Assembly: GCA_003952965.2 (NCBI GenBank)
Contig: CM025853.1
Location: 19,197,575-19,261,574 of the forward strand
DNA length: 64,000 bases
Direction of reading: 5' to 3'
Source of the DNA: Morella rubra
Taxonomy: Eukaryota > Streptophyta > Magnoliopsida > Fagales > Myricaceae
Notes under the pieces: model-generated
The model's database searches: none
Told to the model about the DNA's origin: nothing
The model's input: only the letters and a program-made list of their open reading frames with translations
Part shown: in pieces, positions 34,624 to 46,417 of the stretch
How the letters are laid out: every line of letters starts with the position of its first letter
Numbering within the stretch: position 1 is the stretch's first letter
Program-made: the position numbers and the translations under genes

Positions 34624-35059
34624 AGTTAAATATATTTTAATTTCAGAACACAATGCAATACCATTCACTATTTACAGGACACTGAATAAAATGTATTTCA
34701 CACAATATCTAATATTCTATTCTCAAACATTAGTCCACTAAGATCAATAAGTCTTCCTTTATAACAAATATTCAAACAATGCACGAAGCGAACCAACAAG
34801 ATTAGACAGCTTCTCACTCGTAATAGATATGGTAAATCTTTCAAGTGGTACCTACCGACTGTTAGCTATACCAAGGATGACACTAATACACAAACTCAAA
34901 TGATCAATCACCACATATGAAATCTGTTTAATTTTCTTCATCGAGGACTGGTTTGGAACTTACGTAGACTTTATAGGTTAAGATCATAATTCTTCACTTC
35001 CAGGCATCCAAAAAAAATTTTATCTTTGCATAATAATCAAATATGTAAAGGTCCCTTAC
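34624..35059. other. GatA intron
   Basis: Lies between the donor CGG/GTAAGG at 35059 and the acceptor TAG at 34618. AT-rich, with no other feature recognised. Confidence 0.6.
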
Positions 35060-35256
35060 CCGCTTACTACTAGTCATATCGAGCCTATCATGACCAAAAA
35101 TCACACGAAGTAGAATCCCAGTATCAGCAACTGAGGATCCAAAGTAGCCAATAACATCAAGTGACGACGCATATGCCATGAGCCCATATCTCGAAACCCA
35201 TCCGTATGTTGGTTTCAATCCAACACCACCGCAAAATGATGCTGGCTGCCACCCGC
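35060..35256 (-). pseudogene. GATA: GatA exon, right half of the exon split by the LTR
   Basis: Minus strand: [40 protein letters not shown] and [20 protein letters not shown]. It continues the coding sequence broken at 41548, after the SLGSDTGGS motif. Confidence 0.92.
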
Positions 35257-37061
35257 TCTAAGATTTATGTCCTAAAAACTAGTTTATTTAAGAAGATAAT
35301 TATTTCTTTTGATTTATCACTGTGTTTATTTATTTATGGGTATTATGATGTGACATAAGATGTCATGCAGTTTTATTATTAAGTAACATTGTAGAAAAGT
35401 CATGCCAATGATTAATGAATAGAAGGCTGAGAGTATGACTTTTCGGCTCCTTGTTTATTTGACATTTGTTCTAGACCAAGTTACATGTTTCTGTAAATAG
35501 GTCTACATTCGTTGTGCCTCTATTAAATAGGATGATGGACTTTGTTATTGAGGTAGTGACCTTAAGCAAACAAGTAGATGCACTGTAAGAGTACATGCAT
35601 TGAACGGGATCAAATAAGAATATCTTTTGGAAGTGATCATTGATAGTGAGAATGATATTCAGCACAATTGACTTATAGTATCCTTAGACCTGAGAGGTTT
35701 GTATGGAATTGTTTGTTATAAATTTGTGCTTTGACCGAGTCATTTGGTGATGATCTTTATAGGTCAAATATTCCAGACAAAGTTGGGTTTTGTATATAAT
35801 AAATAGTTTTATATAAATGCTCAATAAGGAATCCACCAGTCTCTTAACAAGATAGTATATTTATTAAATCTGTATGGGGTTGAACACTAGAAAATCATTG
35901 GCCAGTGTAATTAATAAATTATTTTGGAAAAAATTTGGGAGTTTAACATGTTACAGATTGGAATTAAGAATTATATGAGCTAGGGATTTAATCGGTGATT
36001 TTATTCTGATTCTATTGGCTCATGTAGTCTTGAGTGGCGGTTACCAAAAACGCCACTATAGACACCTTTTAGTGGCGTTTGTGAAAAAACGCTGCTAGAA
36101 ATCACTTATTGCAGCAGTCTTTTTAGCGACTGTTGATGACCGCCACTATAGGTGGTTTCTCGCGACGTTTGTCCACATACGCCACTAAAGATCTGTATCA
36201 ACAGAGGCGGTCACAGTTGATCGCCACTATAGGTCTAACTTTTAGCAGCGTTTGCGCATAAACGCTGCTAGAAATTCGGTACCTACAGCAGCAGTCATGG
36301 TGACCACCGCTGAAGCACCCACCTTTAGCAGCGTTTGTGTCAACAAACGCTACTATAGGTCTAATTAAAAATAATAGTTTTTATTTATTAATTATAAGTT
36401 AATTAATGTAAATAATTATTTTATATATCATTATATTCCTTTTAATATATAATTTTATTTTGTCATGTATTTGAAAATTTTTATTTTAAAGGGCCTACTT
36501 AATAAAATATGAAATTAGATGGATTGTTATCAAAATTGAAGTTGTTATTAAATTATAAGTACTAGATATTATTATTACCAACCTATTTTAATTAAGATTA
36601 TTACACTAGTTATAAAAAGAGTGAAAAAATAATATGCTATGTATTTAATACTAAGTACTAAGATTTTTAAATACTTTTACAAATTACAAATTACTATTAT
36701 TACTGTTACAAATTACAAATTACAGATTTCTAAAATTTGTTACTCTCTTCCTTGTGCCACTCAATTGTCAAAGAAAATTTAAGAAATGCGCCAAAAGTTT
36801 CGATGCTCTCTCATCAAGTTTTGGCACTCTCTCATTCTCCAATTCTCTATCTCCCAACCACAATTCATCTCTTGTCTTTTTAGTCCTTCTCGTTGATGGC
36901 TTCATCATTATGAGCCCGACCACCAAAGCTTCTGCCCCTCCTCTTAGTCGAACCTCCAAATGTTTGGGGATTTTGAGTTGCTATACTATTAACGGTAAGC
37001 CCTATTTCTTCTCTGCTTTATTTTCTCTTCTAAATTTTTGCTTCTAGGAATGTTGGTCCAG

Positions 37062-37200
37062 AGGAGGGTGATGACCTGGAGGAGGGTGGCCAAGTCTCTT
37101 CAGGCTCTTGTGGCCCATGGCTTGCTCTTCTCCTTCACTATCTTGCTTGTGCTCAAGCTTCAGAACACCATGCCTTATTTGTGGTGGTTCGTAATTTTGG
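37062..37200 (+). pseudogene. Fragment of a transmembrane Fragile-X-F-associated (TMEM185-like) protein
   Basis: The frame reads MTWRRVAKSLQALVAHGLLF, then SFTILLVLKLQNTMPYLWWF. This matches the N-terminus of plant TMEM185-like proteins with a C-terminal RING finger, including a hydrophobic membrane segment. After about residue 45 the similarity fades. It sits inside the CACTA-like element and is probably captured sequence. Confidence 0.65.
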
Positions 37201-37276
37201 GTGTGCTAGCTCTGTTTCTTCATAGTGGGTGTGCTAGCTTAAGTGGTAGTGGTTGTGAAGTGGTCTTTATTGCTGA

Positions 37277-38110
37277 TGTAAACCTCGTCAAGAATAACGA
37301 GACCCAACAATGAATAGGGAACCCAAGATCATTCTAGGACTGATTCGAATGGAAGACCTTGACCCGTTGTTTATCATAAACAAGAACCTCGGTACAAGGA
37401 AAACGCCACAAACGGTGGTGGAACTCTGTTTGATAAGTCGAGATGAACGCCACGGGAAATCCCGATAAGTTCGAGAAGTTCTTCAAAGAACCAAAGAGAA
37501 ATACTCTCACAATTTCATAAATCAATGTCTGCGTTTTTCATTGCTTAGGCATCTATATATAGGTCGGCCACTACAAGGAGAAACCCTAATACAAATCACC
37601 TAATTAAGGGATAAATCCTACTTGCCTAAAAGAAAACAAGGCAACAAAAATAACAAGGAAATAAAGCTTAACACGCCTAAAACAAAACACACTTAAAAAG
37701 GCAATAAAAGTTGGCGCCTACAAGAGTCAAGAAAGGAAACAAAATGGCACCTAAATAGCCTTGTAATCCGAACCAAAAAAGGGGAAGAAAGGCACGCCTA
37801 ATTGAGCCTCCTTAAAGTGGCGCCTAATTGAGTCTTCTAGAATATTATCTTGCCAATTTGAGCTTAGCCTTAATCGGATCCTTCTAGAACTTGAATTATG
37901 TTGACAATCCTTTGTTGTTCATGTGGATCATGCTCAATGGGCCTCCACGCATTTGCTTGAGCCCATAACTCTTGAATAAGTCCGTTGAGTACATCCTTGA
38001 ACTTCTTTGCCCGTGCTCTCGTAACTGGCCCAATTGGTACTTGAACAAGATCCTTCGAAACGGTGCCTTGATCTCCATCAATTGCAGTTGGGTCTGTTTT
38101 GGTACTAGAA
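37277..38110 (-). mobile_element. 3' end of a Ty3/gypsy element (end of pol plus LTR)
   Basis: The minus strand from about 38090 reads GTVSKDLVQVPIGPVTRARA, then KKFKDVLNGLIQELWAQ and a stop at 37870. This is the usual C-terminus of some plant gypsy polyproteins. LTR-like sequence follows with a TATATATAG box near 37550-37560, ending at ...TTTACA (37277). It is truncated at the pol side. Confidence 0.65.
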
Positions 38111-38956
38111 TCCCATACTTATCTCATGAAAAGTTAATTATATTACACTAAAGCTACATATATTACTCTGTTCCCGGTCTTTCCTCTTTATGTTCCTTTT
38201 TCTATTGTGATTCCTTTTCCGGCCATTTATGGATCATGAATATAGGAATATGTTTTTACGAGCTGGAGGGGGGTGGGGGTAGGACTTGAAAAACACCAAC
38301 TGAAAAGGGTATAATTTTCTTAGAAAAAAGAAAAAAAGAAAAAAGAGAAGGGTACAATTTTGACACTCTTCTAAACTAACACTAGCTTTTCATCATTTTC
38401 GAGAAATGATAGATGATAGGAGCGGTGAATCTGTGGGGTTGAGACCCACAGAATGCGTGTATAATTTGTTTATAAAAAGCAATGGACAGGTTGAGTGATG
38501 ATTCTTTTTTTTTTTAAGAAAAATGCCAAACTGTCTCCAGGAAAAAGGTATTTGCCTATCTCTGTTCGATTTTCTGTTATTTGTTGTCCCACCTCGTTTA
38601 TTTTACATCCATTGTGTTGGGGTTTCTTAAACCATAAAGCATAATCTCTGAATTTCTAGATCGATGAAGGTAATATAGGATACATATCAGGAAACTTTTT
38701 TCTTTAAAGATTATATGGCCAATGAATGGCAAGGTTTCCAGGTCACTGGATCACAAAAATGAGCTTATAGAAGCAAGTGTTCTTGCATATTCTGATTTCT
38801 AAATGCTAAAAAAGTTAAAACGGATGATTGTTTACATGAAACTATGCATATTATGTACTCCAAAGGATCAATAGATAATGGGTATCTTTCATACCTATAG
38901 TGATAGCTCATGGTGATTTACTAATTCTAGTTTCATAATTCCTTCACACTTTCAGA

Positions 38957-39190
38957 ACACAAGTACGAAATTGTCAAAATTTTACAAGAAAAAAAAATGT
39001 GGTTGGAATGACTGGAGATGGTGTGAATGATGCCCCTACCCTAAAGAAAGCAAATATTGGAATAGCAGTGGCAAGTGCTACAGATGCTGCAAGAAGTGCT
39101 GCTAATATAGTCTTAACTAAACCTGGCTTAAGTGTGATTGTTAGTGTTGTGCTAACTAGCAGAGCTATATTCCAAAGAATGAAGAATTAT
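38957..39190 (+). pseudogene. Plasma-membrane H+-ATPase exon fragment
   Basis: After a TTTCAG acceptor: [40 protein letters not shown] and [23 protein letters not shown] is the hinge motif of P-type ATPases, and the rest is specific to plant proton pumps. The next exon is absent. A few changes at conserved sites suggest decay. It lies inside the CACTA-like element. Confidence 0.85.
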
Positions 39191-39672
39191 ACAGTTGAGT
39201 ATCCGTTCTTTCTTCTGTTTATAATGATGGTATCATCAATGAACCAAATTAGCTGTACTAACTTTTTGAAAGCAATTCTCTGTCCAAGCAATTCTCTTTT
39301 GCAATCTAATTGAATAGTATGGGCCAACTCTTCCAAAAGCACATGAATTTTTGAAAGCTTCACAAGTAAGACTGACAAATACCAATTACATTGCTTTGGG
39401 GGAAGCAATGCTTTGAACTTAATCGTGATGATGCTGTGAATGTCCTTCTTTATCTACAAATAAGAATTCAACTAATGAATTTAGTTTTGTTTTCTTCAAC
39501 TAAAAAAAGTTCAAACTATGCTTGCTTGGTAGATATCCACTTCACCCGTCCGTGATTTTATTACTTTTAATATCAATTGTGAACACATAATAGCAATGGT
39601 CTTTGCATCAGCTTGAGTCTGTGCTGTATTTTAAGTTTCCAAAGCTTACTCCATTTCGTCAAGGTCTAGGCA
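39191..39672. other. Interior of the CACTA-like element, nothing recognised
   Basis: AT-rich sequence after the H+-ATPase exon. No further exon of that gene is seen. Confidence 0.4.
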
Positions 39673-39879
39673 CTAGTTGATGTCCCCGAGATTCTTGAAT
39701 GAAAGCGTAGGCTGACTTTGCTGTGAGAATACCTTTATTATTATGGACCCAAAGTCGGGACCAGGTCTTAATGGGAGGGTGATATTAAGAATAGCCTCTG
39801 CAGAGGTGTGATCAAACAGTTGGCTAATCAACTGTACATTCCAAGATCTCAACTCCTCCCTTATCAGGCCTATAACCAT
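39673..39879 (-). mobile_element. LINE ORF2 fragment
   Basis: Minus strand: LIREELRSWNVQLISQLFDH, then EAILNITLPLRPGPD. This is the linker before the zinc-binding region of plant L1 ORF2, as also seen near 13500-13600. Confidence 0.65.
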
Positions 39880-40347
39880 GTTTTATATGTTCAGGTCATA
39901 CAGAACATTTACCAGTTCTGTATAGCATACTTATTTGTACGAAGACATTGTAAAATTCTTGCTACGTGTCAATACCAATCTTATTGCTAGGACTATAAAA
40001 TGCCTCTACATTTATGAATTTTGAAATGCCCTTCTATGTTTATGAATTTTGAAGTGCCTCTAAAATGCCTCTATGTATTTTATATCTCTCTCTGTTGCAT
40101 CTGTTCAAGCTATTGGCATATTGTTCATTTTTTCTTATCCCGTTTCTCCTTTTCAATGGCAAAGTTACCACTTCGTGAAGATGGTGTTGGTGCTGATGGT
40201 GTACTGAAGCTGCTTTTGCTAATGCTAGGATTAAAGTTATTTTTATTTTATGTAGAAACTTGTATAGACTCTTGTGTTGTAAAAATTTTAAGACTTGGTT
40301 ATTTAATCAATGATGAATTATATTTACTTTATTATCCTTATTCTTAG

Positions 40348-40828
40348 TAGATCTGCACAACCGGAAATCCGATCCAGTTTTTGGACCGGAATCTAGTCGG
40401 ACTAGATTTCCGGTTGTACCTAAACTAAAGGATTGAACCGGACCACTTATAAGTGGTCCGGTCTGGTTTCTTTTTTTTTCGAAGGGTTTTTTCTTTTGTA
40501 AATCAAGGGAAAGAGAGGAATTAATTTCGAAGGGGGAAGGCTGGAAGGGACTAGGGAGGGCATCAAAACTCATAATTTTGACTTAGGGTTTTTATTTTTT
40601 AAGTTTAAAGTTTGTATTAAAAAAATTAAAAAATATATTTATTATTTAAATTAATAAATCCGGTCCAGTCCAGTCCAGACCGAATCCCAAATGTGAACTG
40701 GACTGGATCGGATATAACAGGTTTTTCAAATGCGGTCAGGACCAGACCAGATTTGGACCACTAAGACCACAAATCTGGCCCGATTTTGTGGTCTGGTCCG
40801 GTCTGTGGTTCGATTCTGTGCAACCCTA
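40348..40828. mobile_element. hAT-like MITE, 481 bp
   Basis: The ends TAGATCTGCACAACC and GTGCAACCCTA are inverted repeats. The flanks ATTCTTAG (40340-40347) and GTTCTTAG (40829-40836) match at 7 of 8, an 8-bp target duplication. The interior has many GGTCCGG-type motifs in both orientations. No coding sequence. Confidence 0.8.
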
Positions 40829-41547
40829 GTTCTTAGGTTTTTACATAAATGAATTATGGTTATTAAAATAAATTTGTATTACAAATTAAAAATGCAGGTG
40901 TTTTATAAATATAATTGTTGCAACGTTTTTCTTTTAAAAAAAAATGCTGGGTCTATAACGCTAAAGACCTGTAGCAGCATTTTAGGGAAACGCTGCTAAA
41001 ACCTATAATAGCGTTTTTTTGGCCTATAGCAGCGGTTGCCCTTTTTTTGTAGTGTATGGTGGAAGGATAAATAAGTTATTATTGTTAGTAAAAGAGATTC
41101 CACAAATCAATCTCATATTCTCTAAGTTAAATTGTGATTTGTTAATGTATATGATTATAATTAGTAGAAGCCCAAAATTCGGAATATAAAAACATAAAGG
41201 AATTAATGGGAAATAGTTTTCTATGTGATCTTACGGCCGAGATCTGAGGTTCCTAACGATCTCACGCCATATCACAGCTAGGGTTCAGAAAAGCTTTCGA
41301 AAAAGCCTATAAGATAGCTTTTTCTAAACAGTTGGCCATTAGGACTTTGAAAAACCCTGTGACGGTTGTGAGGCGTGGAAAGGAATGAGGCAGAACAATT
41401 GGGCTACTAAGGTTGTGAGATCTAATAATTTTCCGGTGGTAAGCTAAACAAGATCTGAAGAATTCGAAGACAGTTCAGAGACAAGATTTCCTTGAAGATC
41501 GAAGATTAATGAAAATCTGTAAGAATTATTCCACAAACAAACTTTCA

Positions 41548-41667
41548 CATGCTTCCACCAGTATCGCTTCCCAATGACACGACACACTGCCTAGAAGAAA
41601 CAGCAGCAGCTGAGCCTCCTGATGATCCTCCTGGCACCCGAGACACATCCCATGGATTTGTAGTCAC
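41548..41667 (-). pseudogene. GATA: GatA exon, amidase signature, left half of the split exon
   Basis: Minus strand: [20 protein letters not shown], then [19 protein letters not shown]. The Gly/Ser-rich amidase signature is intact. The acceptor reads TTGG instead of an AG. The exon is cut at 41548 by the LTR. Confidence 0.92.
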
Positions 41668-43270
41668 CCAATGACTGCAATATTTCACTTTTTGCCCATG
41701 GTTCTGTGAGATTTTCTAACAATAGTCTATTGAAAGGCTACACCTTTATGTTCGGTCCTTTCATCTGAATCGGAAGTGGCCAATTCATTTGAGTTGGACG
41801 TAATTGAAGAGCGAACTTGTAAGAAAGATTAACAAATATTGTCGTTGATAGAAAATTCTGGAGATTCAGAGTGCAGAGCGAACAGAAAGGGATCTATTTC
41901 CTTTTTTGCTTTATTTGACGTATATATGGTTCACGTAAATGTGACATGCCAGAAGTATTTCTTTTAGTTTTCGATTCATGAAATTAACGTTCTTCGAATG
42001 AAAATGGACAAAAAGAAACGGAAACACGTAAGAGGCACGATAATCTAGCTAGCAAGTCATTTTCATCCTCTTTACTGCATTGGTGCCTTGTGTTACTATA
42101 TACCAATAGTACTAACAATCGAAAACTAAACCCAACAGAGAGGTGCAATAGAGAGAGAGAGAGGTGCGGTAGAGAGAGAGTCGAAGGAGAGAGAGACAAA
42201 GAGAAAAGGGGTCAGTAATGGATAATATGGGTCCGTTTTAATTTGGTTCCTCATTAAATGACGTGACATTTTTTCAGCCATCAAATTTCTATATTCTAAT
42301 CTCAGCCATCCACTCACACACACACTTACATAATAAGAATTTGCACAATAACCGAACTCAATGAATAATACCCTGGTTACCAATTAGGAAAGACATACCA
42401 AACTAACAAAAAGTCTCTCAAAATTAGGATAGTAATTTCTTACTCTTTTCATTTCCAACATTACACTAGCTTTGAAAGGATGTTAAGATCTTGAGAAAAA
42501 ACAAAAAGAAAAGAAAAGTATTCTCACTGAAATATAAGTTAAAGAAGAGGTTGTATTCTGTACTGTGTAGACAAGCATTCCATTACGACTATGGAATTGA
42601 AAGGAACAAGCCATATAATGATTTATTTGAAATCAGCTGTGCAGCTAAAATATGATCTTTGGACCGACATACATGGCTCTATGAGCTACATCGAAATTAT
42701 TTGTGATACCATCGTAAACTATATCTATAGTGATGAATGCCCTAGAAAGATTTGCTCTCGCTATGTCTCGAATGGTTTCCCTTAACAAAGCCACTGCCTA
42801 TGAGTCCCTGGCTCATTCTTTAACAAGTATCCGAGGCCCCGGTTATCACATATATAAGATCATGTACCATTATCTCTTAATATGTTGTTCCTTAATGTAT
42901 TTGTATTTTGTCATAAATTTAATGTTTCTGTTGGTTCCTGGGGAAAGGATGGGCACGACTACCCTTCCCTCCGTTCTATTGTCAAAAACATCCCTTCATT
43001 ATAGGGTCATCTGTACATAACAAAACTTGAGTCATTTCAAATTGAGAAGCATGACACTTTGAATGCTTTCAATTTTCCTAAGTTTAAAACGAAGAAAGAG
43101 AGAGAATAACATAAAATAATTTGGAAAATACACATTTAAGAATTTATTAGATAGGTCTAACTTCTTAAGTCATCTTCATCTTGTGCTCCACAAAGCCAAT
43201 GAAAATCACAATAGTCCCCATAAAAGCCACACTCGGCATGAAGGGAAGAGAGAAAGAGAGAGCCAAAAAC
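41668..43270. other. GatA first intron
   Basis: Bounded by the CAG/GTTTTTGG donor at 43270 and the exon at 41667. Contains GA-rich microsatellites near 42140-42200 and 43240-43260. I could not assign the short open frames in it. Confidence 0.55.
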
Positions 43271-43708
43271 CTGAAATGCAGAAGCTTTTCCCCTTCAATG
43301 GTGCTCCATGCTGCCCATGCCATACTCGTCTAAGTTTGTCTTCACAACCACAATGCCACCCAATTCCTTGATCTTCCTCGTAGCCGTCATGTCGAATGGT
43401 GGGCGAAAACTGTCAAGGATGCGGGAGCCACCGGTGGAAGGCATATCCGCCGTACAGATGTTGTCCTTCACACCCACAAGAAACCTAGCCCGTGGACCAA
43501 CGGTCCAACCTCCTCCTTCCTCTCAATCTTTTCATGTAGGCGATAGGTTTGCTATGAAACGAAGTTGGATACATGTAGGAAGGAATTTAGGTGGGGCTCA
43601 ATCAAGCAGAGGCATGTGAGGTAGGACTCGGCGAGCTATGTCGCAGTGAATTGGCGGGAGAGGAGCGTGGCGTATAGAGAGGATTTGGGAGTGTGGGGGC
43701 GGTGTAAT
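43271..43708 (-). pseudogene. GATA: GatA exon 1, 3' part, with stops
   Basis: Minus strand: LAESYLTCLCLIEPHLNSFL, then a stop, EKIERKEEVGPLV, GVKDNICTADMPSTGGSRIL, IKELGGIVVVKTNLDEYGMG and SAFQ before a GT donor. VKDN contains the catalytic lysine of the amidase family. At least two stops, a frameshift near 43645 and an insertion before GVKDN are present. The other half of the exon lies beyond the copia element, at 52941. Confidence 0.9.
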
Positions 43709-44261
43709 TGTTAGAATTATGTGCCCTCGATAACCAAATAATTAATCCAGTCCTAATATCTCATATGGAATATAGTTTGGTGGAAGGATTTAATTGTATG
43801 TAAAGGGGTATGTTTGCAATAATCTCAAATTTCAGGGGTCAATTACAATATGTTGATGGACTTGATTGTAATTAGTAGAAGCCCTAATTTTATTAGAAGA
43901 AGAATTCTACAGTTTAATCCTATGGCTAGAATTTGAGATCCCTAAGGATCCTATGTCTCATGCTCTCTCTAGGGTTTCCCAAGACCTATAAATATAACTG
44001 TTATATTCAAAGGGTTGATCATAAAAACCTATTAGAGAAATCCCAAAAAGAAAGAGTGACATAAATTCCTTAGGAGGCAACTCATCTGAGTTGCTGTTCT
44101 AACTTGCTGAAGCTTTGGATTAGATCATAAAGCGGCTTGAAGTTTGTGAATTCTTGAATTCCTGTAGTACGTAATCGAATCCGCAATTGCAATTATAATC
44201 CTGATTGATGTTTTGTTGAAAACATGTTCTTTGTTTTAGTTTAATTCTGCATAAACTATCG
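43709..44261 (+). mobile_element. 5' LTR of the copia element
   Basis: Starts TGTTAGAATTATG and ends CATAAACTATCG, where the 3' LTR has CATAAACTATCA. The copies differ by scattered substitutions and by an insertion in the 3' copy. Confidence 0.9.
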
Positions 44262-44262
44262 A

Positions 44263-44274
44263 TGGTATAAGAGC
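44263..44274 (+). other. Primer binding site of the copia element
   Basis: TGGTATAAGAGC lies one base after the LTR. It corresponds to the initiator Met-tRNA site TGGTATCAGAGC with one change. Confidence 0.75.
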
Positions 44275-46417
44275 TAGGTTCATATGATTGCAATTGTTGG
44301 ATTATATGGATCTTGCTAATTTTTGATTAAGAATCAAAAGCCTAAACATTTTTCCGGTTGATGTTCACGCACTATTATGGATAGTGCAGAATTTTATTAT
44401 ATTAAAATTCAATTTACTGTTCACGTTATTTTGTTCTATAAATTTATTTTATAAAATCTGTATTTGGTTCATGCGATGAACAAGGTTTATTTTGAAGGGA
44501 TTATGAACAGTAAATGTATGGAATAAAAAAAATTTGTTCAGAAGATGAAAAGAAGAGGTTGCCGGAAAATTGGGTAGCAGCGGGCAAGTGGCCTAGGGCC
44601 ACTCTAGGCCGCCGCTGGGAGTCCCAATCAACACTGTGCACCCCCTTTGGGGTAGTGTGGGGCACATCACTCCCCCATAAGGTCAAGCGGGTCTGCCTGG
44701 CACGGGCTCTTACAGCCCCGTTCCGCTGGGGCAACGCCTGCGGTGCGTCAAGGTGGTTCCAGCCCATGGGGGTAGCACCAGCGGCCTCTGTGGGCGCCAG
44801 GGTGCGCTACCCGAGCCGACCTTCATGGCCAGTGCCACCCCAATCCATGTGAGCAGCGGTGGCTAGGGTTCCAAAGGAACCCTAGTCCAAGAACATTATG
44901 GATCGGGTCGGGCCGAGTTGTGAACCCAGCCCAACCCGTGACCCAGCCCAACCCTTTTAAATAAAAAAAATGGAAGGGTTGGGATATTTTTTCGTGGGCT
45001 AGCTGGGTTCGGAACCCAGCCTAAGGCTTGGGACAAGCTAGGAGTATTCGGAACCCAGCCTGTTAGCCCAAGGTTGTTCTTACAAACAATCCGTCTTGAT
45101 TTTGATGATAACAAAGTTTTCAAATTGTTTTAAGTCCAGATTCCTTTTCTAGATCATTACTCTTGTTAATTGATCATCCTTTATAATGCATACGTAAATT
45201 TGTTTTAAGAACCTTTCTCCGTTTGTTTTCGAACCTATTGAACACATTTTTGATTCAACTTTTGACTTTGGAAGTTTTGACCTTTATTTTGAGCCTAGAT
45301 TTTTTGGTAAAATAAGTAGTTAATGCAAATTTTTTTTTTTAGAAAACAGTAGTTCGACCTCAATTTTTTGTGACCCGTTGGAATTGTTTGAACTTGTGAA
45401 CCAGTGGTGTATTGCTTGGACCATGGGGCAATATTGAAAACACGGTGTCATCTTCTATCCATTCCATTTATTTTTTGCAACTGTTTTGTCTTTCATTCTC
45501 TATATTAGTCCTTGAGTAAATAGATTCAGTTTTCTGCTCCTTAGATCTGTTTCGTGTATATTGGGTTTAAAAAGAAAAAGGAAGAAAAGTTTTATAAAAC
45601 CCAATTCCCCCCCCCCCCTCTTGGGCTGTTTTTGACCTCTCACAGCCTAAGGCTTGGGACAGGCTGGGTTCATACCCAGCCCACATGCCAAGTGGACCAA
45701 TTTGACCAGTCCGGGGCCGAACCGGTCTGGCAGGGGTCTGGCCAGTTTGATCAGTCTAGCCTGATTGACTAGTCAACATTTGACCAAAATTAAAAAAAAA
45801 AAAAATTGAAACTTTTCTTCCAATTTTAGGTGCTAAATAGGATTAATTATTGTAATTTTTCTATGGTCTCTATTACCAATAATTAGGAATTTTACTTGAT
45901 TAAAATTGGTTGAAGTCAAAATGGATAAATTTGATTTTAATTTTGTAAAATTTTCTTATTTATTTCTTGGGAAGATAAGTTTCTACAACTTAGTAGGAGT
46001 GTTTACTAAAATAGTGACATAAACTCACAAGAATTTGGAACACACTTAGATAATGGAATGCAAAAACCAAATGAATGCAAGTACTAAAATAGTGTAATAT
46101 GTGTTTATTTAGGTAGGCCAAAAGAAAATCGAGAATCACAAATATTTTAAAATATTTTGCATATGATGTAAATTTTGATGAATAGTAGCTATTCGCCTTC
46201 ACAAGATATGTGCAATGATTACCAAAATGAAATTGTTGTTGCATGTAAGGTAGAGGTTCTCGATACCCATTTAGAATGTCATGACTATAAATGTTATATT
46301 TCTCATTATTGTGATATATTTGATATATCTGTTTATTATTCGAATGGTGGTACCATTAGTAATTCAAAAACCTGAATCTAATGGAAATATATGTGTGAAT
46401 TATTTTGCAGATTCAAA
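44275..46417 (+). other. Long copia leader with a GC-rich segment
   Basis: The 2.1-kb leader contains a GC-rich stretch at 44560-45060 that continues at 45648-45780 after a nested solo LTR. Motifs such as GGAACCCAGCC and GGCTTGGGACA recur. The 112-residue frame at 44514 resembles no protein known to me. Confidence 0.5.
45061..45642 (+). mobile_element. Solo LTR in the copia leader
   Basis: It begins TGTTAGCCCAAGG and ends TTTTGACCTCTCA, with CAGCC directly before (45056-45060) and after (45643-45647), an exact 5-bp target duplicate. ATTTTGATGATAACAAAG and the C-rich tract before the end are typical of some plant copia LTRs. No internal genes. Confidence 0.85.

Larger units (their letters stand above)
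36021..41048 (+). mobile_element. CACTA-like element, copy 2, carrying host gene fragments
   Basis: The right end, read outward, is CACTACAAAAAAAGGGCAACC, a classical CACTA terminus. The left array (36030-36360) and right array (40940-41045) hold many motifs such as TTAGCAGCGTTTG and AACGCTGCTA in both orientations. The left terminus is worn. Inside are fragments of two host genes, a gypsy 3' fragment, a LINE fragment and a hAT MITE. No CACTA transposase is recognised. Sequence at 36370-36600 matches copy 1 at 7690-7920 in inverse orientation. Confidence 0.75.
35257..41547 (+). mobile_element. Solo copia LTR split by a CACTA-like element, in a GatA exon
   Basis: The two LTR parts (35257-36020 and 41049-41547, about 1.26 kb together) match the LTR of the remnant at 2107-2948 in its second two-thirds and 3' end. 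GatA coding sequence stops at both outer edges. The flanks CCCGC and CATGC may be a decayed 5-bp target duplicate (3 of 5). The first two bases read TC where TG is expected. No internal copia genes remain, so it is a solo LTR. Confidence 0.8.

Noticed and set aside
42570..43020. Open frames in the GatA intron
   Set aside because: Short and overlapping on both strands. No family is recognisable, and the location is explained as an intron.
44514..44852. A 112-residue frame in GC-rich copia leader
   Set aside because: The segment is repetitive, with recurring ACCCAGCC motifs; long frames are expected from its GC content, and no family resemblance is seen.
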